Of a stretch of 16,079 bases of DNA, positions 15,012-16,079 are shown piece after piece (the stretch's first letter is position 1; each line of letters starts with the position of its first letter). A program made the position numbers and the translations under genes. The notes under the pieces are model-generated. The model did not search any database. It saw only the letters and a program-made list of their open reading frames with translations, and was not told the DNA's origin. The stretch is from Treponema sp. (lineage in GTDB: Bacteria > Spirochaetota > Spirochaetia > Treponematales > Breznakiellaceae), in contig JAIROE010000231.1 in the NCBI GenBank assembly GCA_031257715.1, forward strand, positions 1-16,079, read 5' to 3'.

Positions 15012-16079
15012 ATGGACGCCGGACATCCTGACAATTTTACCGTCCTCAAAAAAATCGCCAGGGAGGCGCCGCCGGAGGCGGGCGTGTACATCATGCGGAA
15101 CAGCGAGGACCGCATCATCTATGTCGGAAAAGCGCGAAATCTGAGGAACCGGCTTTCGTCCTATTTTTCAGGGATCAAGGACGTAAAGACAGGCGTCCTC
15201 ATGAAGCATGCCGGGAGCATAGAGACGATCATTGTCTCCAATGAGTACGAAGCCCTCCTTCTTGAAAACACCCTCATCAAACAGCATAGCCCCAGGTACA
15301 ACATCAACCTCAAGGACGGCAAGACGTATCCCGTTATACGGGTTACCCGCGAGGATTTTCCCCGGATCTTCAGGACCCGCCGCATTATTGAGGACGGGAG
15401 TCTTTATTTTGGTCCTTTCCCGAACATTCAGGCGGTGGACACGCTCCTTGAACTTATTGATAAACTCTTTCCCCTGCGGAAATGCCGCATCCTCAGAAAA
15501 CGGGAAAGCCCCTGCATGTACTACCACATCGGCCGCTGTATGGCCCCCTGTTGCGGAAGAATCACGGCGGACGAATACCGCCTTCAGATTGAAAAGGTAA
15601 AAAAGCTCCTCTCGGGCGAAACAGAATCGCTCATCGCCGATCTTGAAGCCGAAATGAAGAAGGAAGCGGCTGCTCTGAGATTCGAGCGCGCTGCCGGACT
15701 GCGGAATGCCGTCAGGGCGATAGCGGATCTTTCAGGGCCGGTCAATCTGGTTGATTTTGACGAGGATGCCAGGGACTACATAGCATGGGCCGCCGAAGGG
15801 ATCTTCGCCACCTTTACGGTTTTTTCCATGCGCGGCGGAAAGATGACGGGAAGGGAACTCTTCCGCACGAATTCCGCCGCCGGCGAGGGGGAATCGCTTG
15901 AAACCTTCGTCGCCGCCTATTATAGCCCCGACCATCCGCCGCCGCTGTCAATTTATATTCAGAAAAAAACCGAAACCGGTGAGGACGGCGGCGAAGAATA
16001 CGGGGAACTGCGCCGCTATTTTTCCGAACAGTTCGGGTACGAGCCCAGGCTGCTGACGCCGGATGAAAAACACCACGCG
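15012..16079 (+). CDS. uvrC: UvrABC excinuclease subunit C, N-terminal part (runs off the window end)
   Basis: The first 356 codons of UvrC, the nuclease that makes both cuts around DNA damage in nucleotide excision repair. The GIY-YIG nuclease domain is at residues about 22-100: AGVYIM, YVGKARNLRNRLSSYF, and EYEALLLENTLIKQHSPRYN with the conserved Glu. The cysteine-rich stretch PCMYYHIGRCMAPC follows near 170-185, and a UVR helical hairpin that contacts UvrB is at about 197-235 (EAAALRFERAAGLRNAV). The C-terminal RNase H-like endonuclease and HhH domains lie beyond the window. ATG 15012 is chosen because AAGGA lies eight bases upstream; an in-frame ATG at 14988 has no comparable site. A TACAAT at 14991-14996 could be a -10 box but would give a very short leader. 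Confidence 0.95.
   Translation, partial: MDAGHPDNFTVLKKIAREAPPEAGVYIMRNSEDRIIYVGKARNLRNRLSSYFSGIKDVKTGVLMKHAGSIETIIVSNEYEALLLENTLIKQHSPRYNINLKDGKTYPVIRVTREDFPRIFRTRRIIEDGSLYFGPFPNIQAVDTLLELIDKLFPLRKCRILRKRESPCMYYHIGRCMAPCCGRITADEYRLQIEKVKKLLSGETESLIADLEAEMKKEAAALRFERAAGLRNAVRAIADLSGPVNLVDFDEDARDYIAWAAEGIFATFTVFSMRGGKMTGRELFRTNSAAGEGESLETFVAAYYSPDHPPPLSIYIQKKTETGEDGGEEYGELRRYFSEQFGYEPRLLTPDEKHHA

Overview
The window looks like a piece of a free-living or gut-associated spirochaete chromosome, probably a Treponema of the kind found in insect guts. This is an inference from gene content, from a spirochaete-style lipoprotein signal, and from many perfect palindromic repeats in the intergenic DNA. 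No species can be named from the sequence alone. Most of the window is G+C-rich. The stretch from about 5640 to 8880 is visibly A+T-rich (the 60 bases at 6841-6900 contain 20 G+C) and looks acquired.

Layout. (1) Bases 1-386, minus: the 5' part of a small lipoprotein gene, broken by two apparent single-base losses in homopolymer runs. (2) Bases 387-635: non-coding DNA with two tandem perfect hairpins and a good promoter. (3) Bases 636-1961, plus: a UPF0316-type membrane protein followed by an RluA-family pseudouridine synthase. (4) Bases 2022-3872, plus: leuC-leuD, the two subunits of an isopropylmalate isomerase-type dehydratase, with a promoter inside the end of the preceding gene. (5) Bases 3939-4328, plus: a hotdog acyl-CoA thioesterase. 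A metallo-beta-lactamase-fold hydrolase converges on it (4414-5328, minus). (6) Bases 5562-9039: an A+T-rich restriction-modification island bracketed by two 25-base direct repeats. It encodes a Vsr mismatch endonuclease, a Dcm-like cytosine-5 methyltransferase and, divergently, an MvaI/BcnI-type restriction endonuclease. (7) Bases 9335-14932, minus: a probable three-gene operon, transcribed in the order secreted LamG/FN3 protein, 1023-residue TPR protein, HDOD protein. (8) Bases 15012-16079, plus: the first 356 codons of uvrC.

The most unusual feature is a roughly 187-base palindromic element present twice in inverted orientation. One copy (8420-8606) sits inside the restriction endonuclease gene; the other (9110-9297) lies just after the HDOD gene. 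In the first copy the reading frame passes from the endonuclease through the element and back into the endonuclease C-terminus, interrupted by only one TAG codon. In the second copy the equivalent frame is fully open. This resembles the in-frame palindromic insertions known from Rickettsia, but I do not recognise this element family. It probably leaves the island with a working methylase and Vsr but a truncated nuclease. The right edge of the island is a chain of further hairpins.

In the island, methylase and nuclease would act on the same site, by family most likely a CC(N)GG-type sequence, and Vsr would repair T:G mismatches left by 5-methylcytosine deamination. In the minus-strand operon a TPR scaffold with a long acidic and Gln/Pro-rich linker is co-transcribed with a signalling-type HDOD protein, which suggests a shared regulatory or cell-envelope role that cannot be fixed from sequence.
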